DNA from: Ancylothrix sp036704045
Lineage (GTDB): Bacteria; Cyanobacteriota; Cyanobacteriia; Cyanobacteriales; Oscillatoriaceae
NCBI GenBank assembly: GCA_036704045.1
Contig: DATNQM010000042.1
Location: forward strand, 62,001 to 126,000
Direction: 5' to 3'
Length of the DNA: 64,000 nt
Part shown: in pieces, positions 45,837 through 54,472 of the stretch
Numbering within the stretch: the stretch's first letter is position 1
How the letters are laid out: each line of letters opens with the position of its first letter
Notes under the pieces: model-generated
What the model was told of the DNA's origin: nothing
Seen by the model: the letters and a program-made list of their open reading frames with translations, nothing else
Database searches by the model: none
Made by a program: the position numbers and the translations under genes

Positions 45837-47003
45837 ATGACAACTGCAACTTTAAAGCCTTCTAAACATCCTTTGGCTTCTTATGTTGAAAAATTGGAGG
45901 CGGGGGATGCTTTGTTGCCAGATTCAAAGGAAAATGTTACTGAAGTGGTCGGTATTCTCAAAAGTTACGCGATTGTTTTAGATGCTTATTCTCGGAATCT
46001 TAAGTATATTGCTGATCACCAATTTTTAGAGTTATTTCCGTTTTTTAAATATTTTGATGGGGAGTTTTCTTTTAAGAAGTTATGGAATCATTGGGCCCAT
46101 GACAGAATCAATTTTGAGTATGCTGAGTATTGCATGAGGACGATGCTTTGGCATGGTGGCGGTGGTTTAGATAAGTTTTTGGATACGCCGGCTTTTTATG
46201 AGTTGGCTGAGAAGGCTATTCAAGCTAAATTGAAGGGCAATTTTTTGATGTTGGGTTTACATCGTCTTTTCCCTGAGTTTCTGCCAGAACAAATTAGAAT
46301 GCTGGCTTATTATAGCGGTTTGGGGCAGTTTTGGACGATTATGTATGATATGTTTATCAAGCTTTCTGATCGTTATGATCGTGGGGAAATTAAGACAATT
46401 CCCCAAGTAGTTGAACATATTAAAGATGGTTTGGTGGCGGCTGCTAATGAGCCCATTACTTATAGTGTGAAAATTGGCGGAAATGATTATGAAATTTTGC
46501 CGAAGTCTGCTAATTTGACTTTTTTGATGGATACTGCTGTTCCTTATGTGGAGGCGGTTTTTTTCCGGGGTACTCCTTTTCCTGGGGTTGTTTCTTTTAA
46601 TGCCCAAGCTTATCAAATTCCTGTAGATCAAGGTGATTTTTCTTTTGGTGCTCTTTATGCTGATCCTTTGCCTATTGGAGGTGCCGGTATTCCTCCTACT
46701 CAGTTAATGCAAGATATGCGTCATTTTGTGCCTGAATATTTGCATACAATTTATCGCAATAGTTGTCGCAGTGAGGATGATTTACGGGTGCAAATTTGTC
46801 AGAGTTTCCAAAAGTCTATGTTTTGTGTAACAACTGCTGCAATTCAAGGTTTAGCGCCTCATCCTTTGAATACGAATGATCCTAAAGAAAAGTTGGCAAA
46901 TCGTGTTTATTTAGAAAGTTGGATGAATCGTTTTGGACATTCTCGTTTGGATCAGGTTAATCAGCCAGATATTCGTTATTGCCAGTTGTTTCCTGAACGT
47001 TAA
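45837..47003 (+). CDS. cupB: CO2 hydration protein (ChpX/CupB-like)
   Basis: A 388-aa hydrophilic protein of the ChpXY family, unique to cyanobacterial CO2 uptake. It docks on the NdhF/NdhD variant and converts CO2 to bicarbonate using a buried zinc. Recognisable stretches are FPFFKYFDGEFSFKKLWNHWAHDRINFEYAEYCMRTMLWHGGGGLD and RLFPEFLPEQIRMLAYYSGLGQFW. CupA proteins are, to my memory, roughly 430-450 residues and have cupS next door; the shorter length and absence of cupS suggest CupB. GAAGGGGAA precedes the ATG. A strong terminator follows. Confidence 0.85.
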   Translation: MTTATLKPSKHPLASYVEKLEAGDALLPDSKENVTEVVGILKSYAIVLDAYSRNLKYIADHQFLELFPFFKYFDGEFSFKKLWNHWAHDRINFEYAEYCMRTMLWHGGGGLDKFLDTPAFYELAEKAIQAKLKGNFLMLGLHRLFPEFLPEQIRMLAYYSGLGQFWTIMYDMFIKLSDRYDRGEIKTIPQVVEHIKDGLVAAANEPITYSVKIGGNDYEILPKSANLTFLMDTAVPYVEAVFFRGTPFPGVVSFNAQAYQIPVDQGDFSFGALYADPLPIGGAGIPPTQLMQDMRHFVPEYLHTIYRNSCRSEDDLRVQICQSFQKSMFCVTTAAIQGLAPHPLNTNDPKEKLANRVYLESWMNRFGHSRLDQVNQPDIRYCQLFPER

Positions 47004-47015
47004 ATACAAGTTTGT

Positions 47016-47040
47016 AAAAAGCCCTTTAGGGCTTTTTTTT
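47016..47040 (+). terminator. Intrinsic terminator after cupB
   Basis: AAAAAGCCC (47016-47024), loop TTTA, GGGCTTTTT (47029-47037), then more T. A textbook Rho-independent terminator 12 bases after the cupB stop that ends the ndhF4-ndhD4-cupB transcript. Confidence 0.9.
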
Positions 47041-47087
47041 ATGGGTTAAACCGGCTTTATCTGAATTTCAGCTATTTTTTATTTTGT

Positions 47088-47093
47088 TATAAT
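47088..47093 (+). promoter_or_regulatory. -10 box of the DUF433/DUF5615 pair
   Basis: TATAAT 24 bases before the ATG at 47117, with GAGGT (47108-47112) as ribosome-binding site. The leader would be short. No clear -35 box. Confidence 0.45.
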
Positions 47094-47116
47094 TTAAAAA
47101 AATAGATGAGGTATTT

Positions 47117-47410
47117 ATGATAACGACTGCTATTGATATTGGTACTTTAATTGTTTCTACTCCGGGTACTTGTGGTGGCCGGCCTCGGATTGCCAATACT
47201 AGAATGGAGGTTATTAGCATTGCGATGGAATACAAAGCGGGAATGACTGCTGAACAAATTGTTGAGGAATATGACCATTTAAGTTTAGCCCAAGTCTATG
47301 CAGCTTTGGCTTATTATCACGCAAATAAAGATGCCATAGAAGCGGAAATAGAAGCTTATAAAGCTGATTGTAAATACTGGGAAGAACAACATAAGGCAGG
47401 GAAAATTTAG
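47117..47410 (+). CDS. DUF433 family antitoxin-like protein
   Basis: A 97-aa protein. The centre (TCGGRPRIANTRMEVISIAMEYKAGMTAEQIVEEY) has the GKPxIxGTRI-like signature and helix-turn-helix of DUF433 proteins. These usually precede a PIN-like DUF5615 gene and are thought to act as DNA-binding antitoxins. The gene overlaps the next by a single base (stop TAG shares its G with the GTG start), which implies translational coupling. Confidence 0.8.
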   Translation: MITTAIDIGTLIVSTPGTCGGRPRIANTRMEVISIAMEYKAGMTAEQIVEEYDHLSLAQVYAALAYYHANKDAIEAEIEAYKADCKYWEEQHKAGKI

Positions 47411-47781
47411 TGAGTCAGATTCGTTTGTATTTTGATGAAGATGCGGGCAAAAACTCCCTGGTAAATGCTTTGCGGCGTGCCGGTGTGGATGTCATAACTA
47501 CAGGAGAAGCTAATAATTTACGCTTGCCCGATAGCGAACAGCTTATCTGGGCAACTGAGCAAAACCGTGTCATTTATACTTTTAATATGGGTGATTTCTG
47601 CCGGCTTCATTCAATTTATATGGCGGAAGAAAGAACCCACACCGGCATTATTGTTTCGGAACGTCAAAGTTATTCGGTAGGCGTACAGTTGCGGGCAATT
47701 GAAAGATTAATTTCTAGTTTATCTGCGGAAGAAATGATTAATGGATTAGTCTTTCTTGGTAGTTACATTCAGGAAGATTAA
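47410..47781 (+). CDS. DUF5615 PIN-like toxin candidate
   Basis: A 123-aa protein starting at a GTG that overlaps the DUF433 stop. RLYFDEDAGKNSLVNALRRAGVDVITTGEANN provides the N-terminal acidic pair of the PIN-like fold; IYTFNMGDFCRLH supplies the later Asp. The family (Mut7-C/PIN-like) is found with DUF433 in two-gene modules resembling VapBC toxin-antitoxins, in which the PIN protein is an RNase. Toxicity is inferred from family context. It converges on the restriction-modification gene remnant. Confidence 0.78.
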   Translation: MSQIRLYFDEDAGKNSLVNALRRAGVDVITTGEANNLRLPDSEQLIWATEQNRVIYTFNMGDFCRLHSIYMAEERTHTGIIVSERQSYSVGVQLRAIERLISSLSAEEMINGLVFLGSYIQED

Positions 47782-47808
47782 AGAATACCGACAACCCCTA
47801 TTCAAACA

Positions 47809-48237
47809 TCATCTAATTGCCGGCATTCTCGGAGGTGCAGTTTTCCACATCAAGTCTATTTCTTCTGGGGTTAATTCATAAGCTTTGTTAACTAAATCTG
47901 AGAGTTGCTTTTCTAATTTCAACGCTTCCGCTTTTCGAGACAATATAGCCGGTGCATAATCATTATAAACCTCTTTCACTGCTTTTAATCCCGCCGGACT
48001 TAAACTTGTGTTTCCTTTGGGTTTTCGCTTTTTAATTTCTTTAATAAATTCATCACACCCCAAACTCGAAAAATCTTCTAATTTTCGTCCATATTTTTCG
48101 ATATTTTGTTCAATTTGCAGCCACTCTAAGACCTCTTGATAGGCTTGTTGATTCATTTTGGTGATTTCAATTAACCTGCTAACTTTTGGTTCAACTTCAG
48201 CGCGAATTTTATCTGTAGGAATTGCAATAGGTAAGCT
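47809..48237 (-). pseudogene. C-terminal remnant of the Type IIG restriction-modification gene after an in-frame stop
   Basis: This frame is exactly in phase with the gene at 48238 and separated from it by one TAA. Codons directly after the stop read SLPIAIPTDKIRAEVEPKVS, typical of the segment following TaqI-like specificity domains, and continue without interruption into the 115-aa open frame starting at the ATG at 48156. The end, AYELTPEEIDLMWKTAPPR, is also typical for the C-terminus of this enzyme class. So a single nonsense change divides a protein that would be 1096 codons long with read-through counted. The 115-aa part could still be translated from 48156. Confidence 0.85.
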
Positions 48238-51099
48238 TTAAAATAAATATCCCATCGGACTAATGGCACCACCTAACATTGTTGTAAATACTCGATGGCT
48301 GTACCACCAAATAAGCGGCGAATTTAACCACCCTAACAAACATAAATCAGTAGTGGGTAAAATAAAAGTTTTATCATTTCCATAGGCGCCAGACTTATCT
48401 AAAGCATACTGAGGCAATGTTTGGATAACTTGATAAATAATTTTAGGCTGTTCAAACATTTGCCAATAGTCAGACGCATATCTACTAAGAGCATACCAAG
48501 GAAAGCGACCTTTTACCACTTCTGGGCGTTTTTCTAAATCTTTTTTGTGTGTTTCTAGCCACGATAAAACAGAGAAATAATTTTCAATTTTACAATCCCA
48601 TTTTACATAAATCATCCAGACATTTTGAACTTCTAAATGCCAGCGTTTTATATCTTGTCCCCGCAGAAAAGGCTTAATAATTTCAGCACATTTAGGATCG
48701 GCTTTAACAAGACTATTTTTTGTAGCTTCATCAATACAAAATGCCTCATTAAAGCCGGTTACAATTCCCCGATAAGGCTTAACTCCGGCAAAATCTTTCA
48801 GCGGAATTCCCACACGCTTAATTTTCTGCATTAACTCATCAACTTCTGCCGGTTCCAAACTCCAAGCATCCGCCGTAAAACGCGACTGCGAAATCTTATA
48901 ACCCTTTTCTTCCACATATTGACTCAAGTTAATATCTGCCAAACATTCACGCGGAACCGGACAAACAATCACCTTATTTTCTGCTATATTCCCAGAAAAA
49001 TATGGCTTTCTCACCGCAAGAATACAAGGAAAAGTATCCGCATCTTCAAAAATTGACGCGTGTCCAAAATCGATAATTTTTTCTATAATTCCCTCCTTGA
49101 CAAAAAGCCAGCGTAATGCCTCCCCATACCCGGCGCGCAGCCATTTATTCGTCACAATATACGACAGCAAACCGCCTTTTTTAAGCAGCTTCAAACCTTT
49201 CTCATAAAAATAGGTATATAAATCTGCAACCCCATCGTAAGATTCATAATTTGCCTGCAAATAAGGCTTAATTGGTGATAACAACTCCTGGCGCACATAA
49301 GGCGGATTTCCAATCACCACATCAAACCCCCCATCTGCAAAAACTTCGGCAAATTCTTTTTCCCAATTAAACGCTTTTTCGGCAAAATGCGAATCCCCAA
49401 CTATCGAATTTCCTACCTTAATATTCTCATCCAAATAAGTTAACGGTTTTCCCATTTCTGCCGTTTTCAACCACAGCGAAAGTTTCGTGATCTCCACCGA
49501 CTCCGCCGACAAATCTACGCCGTATAAGTTATTATTTAAAATGCTTGTATTTAAATCAAACAAACTCCGCTGTCCGGGGGTAGTTTCTAAAGCCGCCAAA
49601 GCTAAATTTACCCGTTCATATTCGTGCAACAAATAATCAAAAGCAGCAATTAAAAATGCACCGGAACCGCAAGCAGGATCAAGCACTCTTGTGTTTTTCA
49701 AAACTTGATCGCGGTAAGTTTCCCAAAACTTAATTTCTGCTTCTTTTCTCTTTTTTGTTGCTTTTTCTGGGATGTTTTCTAACTCAAATTTATCTTGCAG
49801 TTCCTTTTCTCGTCTTTTCAAATATCCACCGAGTGCAACTTCTACAATATATTGCGTTACCCAACCAGGAGTATAAAAGACTCCTTGGATTTTTCTTTTG
49901 CCTTTCTTTTTATCATATTGGGTGCCGGTGGTTTCTGCTTTTAGTTCTTCTAAATCTGTTACAGACTGCTCAAAAATTCGCCCTAAAATATCAACAGAAA
50001 CCTCTGTATCAAAATCAAATCGGCTTAATTGTTTCAGTTGACTGCAAAGCAAATCTGTAACAAAAAGTTGCTCATCTAAAAGTGTATCAAATTTAAACAA
50101 ACCACCATTATAACCGGCAATTGGTGGGTCATTATTTCCCTGATCTACCCAGCGAAAAATTGTTTTATAATTGTCCCAAATTGGCCGAGGGTTATAGGTA
50201 TCTTTATGATCATGTGCTTTAGCAATCGTTCTTTCTGGCAATAAACCTCTATCTTCACAAAAAGCAATGAATAAAATGCGATCAAGGGTTTTTTGTGTTT
50301 TTTCAATTAAAACAAAATCTCTATTTAGGATATTTTTTGCACCTTGAAATTGAAAATGCTTCACCAAATTAAACCGCACTTCTTTATATTCCGCATAAAG
50401 TTTTTTGGTGATTTCTTCCTGCGCCTCATTTGATTTGGCCAGCAGTTCATCTATAACCGATAAAGCTTGAGGATTTTTGGCTAAAAAATTCTGCCGGCAA
50501 AGCAAAAAGTAAAATCTTTTAAACGCATCTAAATCTTTCAAATCTCTCAGAAAAAACTGTTCATAATAAACCTTACTCTTTGTTGTTTGATATAACCGCA
50601 ATTCCCGATAATTAGAAACAATAATCCACCGGCAATCAGGCGTATAATTTGCATAACCCCATCCCTGATCAACCGCCGAGTCTTTACGTCCGGGGGCGGG
50701 CCGGTCGAGGTCATTTTTAGCAGCTTTTAACTCAATGGGTGCAACAATTTTACCCGACAATTTTACCTTCCCTTTACTATTGTCCCTTGCCGTAAAAAAG
50801 CCCAAAGCACCATCAGCTATCCCCCCACCCGCCGAGATAGTTTGTTCCGCGTAAATTTCCCAAAATTTCCCCTCTCCTTGAATAACCGAACGATACCCTA
50901 AAACCTCTTGAAAAATATCGTTAATAAAATTTCCCTGCAAAGACACTTCTTTAACTTCATCCAAAGTGCCATTTTCCAACGCCGCTATCCACTGGAAAAT
51001 TTTTTTGTGGCGCATTTCCAGATCCACCGGAAAACTAAATTCCCCCAAGGCAATATTTAAAGTTTTTTTATGAAAAAGAGGATTATTTAGAGGAGACAT
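48238..51099 (-). CDS. Type IIG restriction-modification enzyme (Eco57I-like methylase), truncated by nonsense codon
   Basis: A 953-aa fusion enzyme. The N-terminal region carries a PD-(D/E)xK-like nuclease core (GGIADGALGFF ... APIELKAAKNDL, with ELK as the second catalytic pair). The middle is an N6-adenine methyltransferase: motif I DPACGSGAFLIAAFDYLL and catalytic NPPYVRQ. The C-terminal third is a TaqI-like specificity domain (VKPYRGIVTGFNEAFCID, IKPFLRGQDIKRW). The protein stops at YLF-TAA, while the same frame continues for 142 codons. Loss of the C-terminus probably alters recognition or activity. It sits beside a toxin-antitoxin-like pair, a common defence setting. It starts at an ATG at 51099. 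Confidence 0.88.
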   Translation of the reverse strand: MSPLNNPLFHKKTLNIALGEFSFPVDLEMRHKKIFQWIAALENGTLDEVKEVSLQGNFINDIFQEVLGYRSVIQGEGKFWEIYAEQTISAGGGIADGALGFFTARDNSKGKVKLSGKIVAPIELKAAKNDLDRPAPGRKDSAVDQGWGYANYTPDCRWIIVSNYRELRLYQTTKSKVYYEQFFLRDLKDLDAFKRFYFLLCRQNFLAKNPQALSVIDELLAKSNEAQEEITKKLYAEYKEVRFNLVKHFQFQGAKNILNRDFVLIEKTQKTLDRILFIAFCEDRGLLPERTIAKAHDHKDTYNPRPIWDNYKTIFRWVDQGNNDPPIAGYNGGLFKFDTLLDEQLFVTDLLCSQLKQLSRFDFDTEVSVDILGRIFEQSVTDLEELKAETTGTQYDKKKGKRKIQGVFYTPGWVTQYIVEVALGGYLKRREKELQDKFELENIPEKATKKRKEAEIKFWETYRDQVLKNTRVLDPACGSGAFLIAAFDYLLHEYERVNLALAALETTPGQRSLFDLNTSILNNNLYGVDLSAESVEITKLSLWLKTAEMGKPLTYLDENIKVGNSIVGDSHFAEKAFNWEKEFAEVFADGGFDVVIGNPPYVRQELLSPIKPYLQANYESYDGVADLYTYFYEKGLKLLKKGGLLSYIVTNKWLRAGYGEALRWLFVKEGIIEKIIDFGHASIFEDADTFPCILAVRKPYFSGNIAENKVIVCPVPRECLADINLSQYVEEKGYKISQSRFTADAWSLEPAEVDELMQKIKRVGIPLKDFAGVKPYRGIVTGFNEAFCIDEATKNSLVKADPKCAEIIKPFLRGQDIKRWHLEVQNVWMIYVKWDCKIENYFSVLSWLETHKKDLEKRPEVVKGRFPWYALSRYASDYWQMFEQPKIIYQVIQTLPQYALDKSGAYGNDKTFILPTTDLCLLGWLNSPLIWWYSHRVFTTMLGGAISPMGYLF

Positions 51100-51277
51100 T
51101 ACCGGCTTCTCTGTGTCAATATATAAAATATTATTCTAGTTTCCCACAAAATTCTTTACCCGTTACTAGCGGAACTACCTCCTCACTAAAGAAAACGGCA
51201 AAACAGAATTTTTAGCACCCCAATTATCTGTTAATTTTTTGGCTTTCTTAGGTAATTAAAATCACCAAACAACAACT

Positions 51278-51646
51278 ATGCTAAAACCAACGCTAACAAG
51301 TCTAACAACTGCTCTCATTTTACTAACAGCAATTCCCGTAAAAGCCGGCAAATTTGAAACGCAACTGCAAGAAAAATTAACGCCTGAAGAAGCGCAAGTT
51401 CACCAACAAATTGGCAATGCAAAAGCAAATCAAATTGCCCTTGATGCTTGCACAGCTTTTGATAACGGTGCCACAGTTACCGAATTTGCTACCCAAATTG
51501 TCCTGGGAATGATATCAGAAGGCGGAACTCAAGAACAAATGTTAGCAAAAGCCTCTTATTCTGGCAAAGTTATCGGTGTAGGGGTAGAGAATTTTTGCCC
51601 TAAACATCTGCAAAAATTACAGGAAACTCAAGTCCCTATCTTATAG
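51278..51646 (+). CDS. Small secreted hypothetical protein
   Basis: A 122-aa protein with an N-terminal signal peptide (LTSLTTALILLTAIPVKAG, likely cleavage after VKA), so the mature part of about 97 residues should be periplasmic or outside. The mature region is helical, with two cysteines (LDACTAFDNGA and NFCPKH) that could form a disulfide. I do not recognise the family. It diverges from the restriction-modification gene. Confidence 0.7.
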   Translation: MLKPTLTSLTTALILLTAIPVKAGKFETQLQEKLTPEEAQVHQQIGNAKANQIALDACTAFDNGATVTEFATQIVLGMISEGGTQEQMLAKASYSGKVIGVGVENFCPKHLQKLQETQVPIL

Positions 51647-52048
51647 TTTTTATGGGGCATTTGATGAAATCGCTAACTTTATCAAATGCCAATTGTTTAA
51701 CTTCAAACTAATACTTAAATAACTTAAAGATCCAATTCTATTTTGATATTTCGTAATTTTACGTTTTTTTCTAACCGTAACTTAGCGTTAGAAGTGCCAA
51801 AAATTTAGTTTTTTAAAAACCTAAAACTATTGGAATTCTACTAATATTTATCAGTTAAACAATAACTGTCCATCGTCCGGATCGCCAAAAATTTTTAAGA
51901 AAAAGTTACTAGGCAACCCGACAGTATCTTTTTAACTATTTCTAATTGATGCTATCCACCGGCCTACTGAAAGCCGACTAAAAGTTGTCCCCTCTGCAAT
52001 TGTTATCAAAAGATCCTGTTTTATAGACTCAAGGAGAAAAGAACCATC
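51647..52048. other. AT-rich intergenic region before the HTH membrane protein
   Basis: About 400 bp with no coding frame or strong hairpin. AAGGAG at about 52031-52036 is the ribosome-binding site of the next gene; its promoter presumably lies upstream. Confidence 0.5.
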
Positions 52049-52996
52049 ATGTTACATAAAATAGGGCCTGAAACTAACCAAAATGGCCAATTACCAAAAG
52101 AATCTTCTCAAGAGATACTGCGAAATTTACTAGGACAAATTGAAGGCGAATTGTATAGAAGTGAAGTGTACCATCGCGCTAGTATAACACTAGAATCTCA
52201 AAACCCGGAAACCGGCCAAACCACCCAAGTTATCCTAAAAGCCTTAGCCAGAGAAGCCATTGGAATTGCCCTCAAAACACTTATACAATATCGCACCACC
52301 GGCACTGCACCATCAAACCAGCCAACACCGGCACCCCAACAACCCTCCAACTCTGCTTTTAAACCATTTTTCTTTGGTACCAGTAACTCCCAAACTTGGA
52401 AACTCAAAGTCAAAGAAGTGGCCGACGAAAACGCTACAACTGCCCGCATTGAACGTCTCCGGCAAATTGGCCAAGAAATAAGAACCACCCGACAAGCCAA
52501 ATTTATATCCCCCGAACAACTACACACTCACACTCTTGTTCCCCTCCCTCATCTACAATCCCTAGAAAATGGCCAGATAGAAAGTTTGCCAGAAGACATC
52601 TATGTGCGTGGTTTCGTTCGCCGCCTCGGTGATGCTTTGGGGCTAAACGGTACTCAGCTTGCAGCATCCATCCCTATGCCCGACCCTGTAAAGTCTGTAG
52701 TCCCATCTTGGCAGCAACCTCAACCAAGCTCAGGTTTTAACTTGCGAACAGGACATTTATATGTTGGTTATGCAGCTTTGATGGCCGGTGCAGTTAGTGG
52801 ACTGTCTCTATTATCTAACCCTTCCAATTCCCAGCCGGTTCCCCAACCAGACTCAGCAGATAAGTCTCTCAATCCCTTTACTCAATCGAACCACCGAGAA
52901 CAGCCTATTAAAAAACCTGGCTTAAATTCTGAAAAAACCGGCCTGGCTATTGCAGAAATTGCGCCCCCCGAAATTGTGCTTGTTAATGGTCATTAA
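52049..52996 (+). CDS. RodZ-like helix-turn-helix membrane protein
   Basis: A 315-aa protein. Residues about 1-120 form an uncharacterised N-terminal region (IEGELYRSEVYHRASITLES ... ALAREAIGIALKTLIQY), unlike standard RodZ. About 130-205 is a RodZ/HTH_25-type helix-turn-helix (ERLRQIGQEIRTTRQAKFISPEQLHTHTLVPLPHLQSLENG ... YVRGFVRRLGDALGL). A single membrane helix at about 231-251 (LYVGYAALMAGAVSGLSLL) follows, then about 60 low-complexity residues. This layout suggests cytoskeletal or cell-shape anchoring as in RodZ, but the extra N-terminal part means a different partner is possible. It converges on proB with a shared hairpin. Confidence 0.75.
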   Translation: MLHKIGPETNQNGQLPKESSQEILRNLLGQIEGELYRSEVYHRASITLESQNPETGQTTQVILKALAREAIGIALKTLIQYRTTGTAPSNQPTPAPQQPSNSAFKPFFFGTSNSQTWKLKVKEVADENATTARIERLRQIGQEIRTTRQAKFISPEQLHTHTLVPLPHLQSLENGQIESLPEDIYVRGFVRRLGDALGLNGTQLAASIPMPDPVKSVVPSWQQPQPSSGFNLRTGHLYVGYAALMAGAVSGLSLLSNPSNSQPVPQPDSADKSLNPFTQSNHREQPIKKPGLNSEKTGLAIAEIAPPEIVLVNGH

Positions 52997-53006
52997 TTAT
53001 TTATCT

Positions 53007-53049
53007 TTTGTCCTTTGTCCTTTGTCCTTAACCTTAAAAAGGACAAAGG
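53007..53049. terminator. Heptamer array forming a shared terminator hairpin
   Basis: Three tandem TTTGTCC units (53007-53027); the last, as CCTTTGTCC (53019-53027), pairs with GGACAAAGG (53041-53049). It lies between the ends of two convergent genes, so a tandem-repeat family appears to be used as, or inserted at, a bidirectional terminator. Confidence 0.65.
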
Positions 53050-53057
53050 GCAATTTA

Positions 53058-54173
53058 TTAGATACTCAGCACTAAATTATCGCGGTGGATAACTGTTTCT
53101 GCACCGGCATAACCCAAAATCAGAGGAATTTGATTACTTTGGCATCCCTGAATTTTTTGCAATTCTTCACTCGAATAATTTACTAAGCCTCTGGCTATTT
53201 CTCTACCTCCCTCATCAGACAGTACCACTGCATCAGAGGCATTAAATTCTCCTTCAACTGTTTTAATTCCAGCCGCTAGTAAGGATTTTCCCCCCAAAGA
53301 AATTGCCCTCACAGCCCCCTCATCAAGATACAATTTGCCGGTAGGAATTAAACCATGTGCAATCCAGCGTTTACGCGCCCGATCTACCAACAAAGACGGT
53401 TCAAATTGCGTGCCAATGGATTCTCCTTGTAAGATTTTTTCAAGGTTTCTAGGTGTTGATCCATTTGTAATGACCGTTCGGACACCGGCGCCGGTGGCAA
53501 TACGGGCAGCTTCAATTTTGGTAGCCATTCCACCGGTTCCCCAAGCTGTACCACTACCGCCGGTTTGGACACTTAGTTTTTCCAGTTCATCTAAGCTTTG
53601 GACTAGGGGGATCGGTTTAGCATCTGGGTTGCTGCGTGGATCAGCAGAATAAAGTCGGTCTACATCCGTAAGTAAAAATAGCCAATCCGCCTCAATTAAG
53701 CTGGCTACCTGTGCAGAAAGGGTATCATTATCGCCAAATTTTAGTTCTTCTACAGCTACGGTGTCGTTTTCGTTGACGACAGGTACAACTCCTAAACGCA
53801 GCAGTTCTTGAAAGGTGTTATAGGCGTTTAAATAACGGCTACGTTGTACTAAGTCTGTCCGAGTCAAGAGCACTTGCGCTACTGGTTGACCCAAGGTGGT
53901 AAATAAGTCATCGTACACTCGAATCAATCTGCCCTGTCCAACGGCGGCTACGGCTTGTTTGAGGGCGATATTACGGGGTCTGGTTTTCATTCCCAGTCTC
54001 GCACATCCTACCCCAACGGCCCCTGAAGAGACCAAAACGACTCTATAGCCTTGTTGTTTTAAGCTGATGATGGTTTCAACTAGGCTGGCAATGGTAGAAA
54101 GGGCTAGGTTGCCGGTGGCCGGTTGGGTGAGGCTGGATGTGCCAATTTTAATAACTATGGTTTGATTGGTCAT
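53058..54173 (-). CDS. proB: Glutamate 5-kinase ProB
   Basis: A 371-aa enzyme that phosphorylates glutamate in the first step of proline synthesis. The amino-acid-kinase domain (about 1-260) shows VIKIGTSSLT, VVSSGAVGVGCARLG, VVPVVNENDTVAVEELKFGDNDTLSAQVA and GGMATKIEAARIA. A PUA domain follows (about 275-365), as in the full-length, proline-inhibited form. The ATG lies inside a heptamer repeat array (54166-54200) that also forms its immediate leader. Confidence 0.95.
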   Translation of the reverse strand: MTNQTIVIKIGTSSLTQPATGNLALSTIASLVETIISLKQQGYRVVLVSSGAVGVGCARLGMKTRPRNIALKQAVAAVGQGRLIRVYDDLFTTLGQPVAQVLLTRTDLVQRSRYLNAYNTFQELLRLGVVPVVNENDTVAVEELKFGDNDTLSAQVASLIEADWLFLLTDVDRLYSADPRSNPDAKPIPLVQSLDELEKLSVQTGGSGTAWGTGGMATKIEAARIATGAGVRTVITNGSTPRNLEKILQGESIGTQFEPSLLVDRARKRWIAHGLIPTGKLYLDEGAVRAISLGGKSLLAAGIKTVEGEFNASDAVVLSDEGGREIARGLVNYSSEELQKIQGCQSNQIPLILGYAGAETVIHRDNLVLSI

Positions 54174-54200
54174 TGGTCATTTGTCGTTTGTCATTGGTTC
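54166..54200. repeat. Heptamer tandem repeats overlapping the proB start
   Basis: Five consecutive 7-mers: TTGGTCA, TTGGTCA, TTTGTCG, TTTGTCA, TTGGTTC. The array spans the proB start codon (54171-54173) and its upstream 27 bases; its upstream copy carries a second, out-of-frame ATG seven bases away. Confidence 0.75.
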
Positions 54201-54275
54201 GGGCCGGCACGGGGGCACGGCCCCTACATTGGGGTTGGGCCGGTTATTTGTTATAAGCCAAAACAACCATTAAAA

Positions 54276-54316
54276 CCAAAGCGCCAGTCTCCCGTCTTGG
54301 AAGGCTGGCGCTTTGG
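54276..54316 (-). terminator. Strong hairpin terminator after yqeG
   Basis: CCAAAGCGCCAG (54276-54287) pairs perfectly with CTGGCGCTTTGG (54305-54316). On the minus strand it is followed by TTTTAATGG. It lies between yqeG and proB and probably ends the upstream minus-strand transcript. Confidence 0.7.
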
Positions 54317-54472
54317 CTATTATATAGGTCTTTTTTATTGTTAGGGTCTTTATATCGGCTGACCCCATTTGAACTATCTTTATCATGCCAGCAATATTTC
54401 AAAGTAGTTTATTTCATAATATTTTCTTTATATTTCGTTTTTTGTCGATCCCTAACGATTTATGTTGTTTTG

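Noticed and set aside
42300..47003. Assignment as the inducible NdhF3-NdhD3-CupA set
   Set aside because: No cupS gene follows, the Cup protein is short (388 aa) and the cassette is linked to ccm genes, which fits NdhF4-NdhD4-CupB better; phylogeny would settle it.
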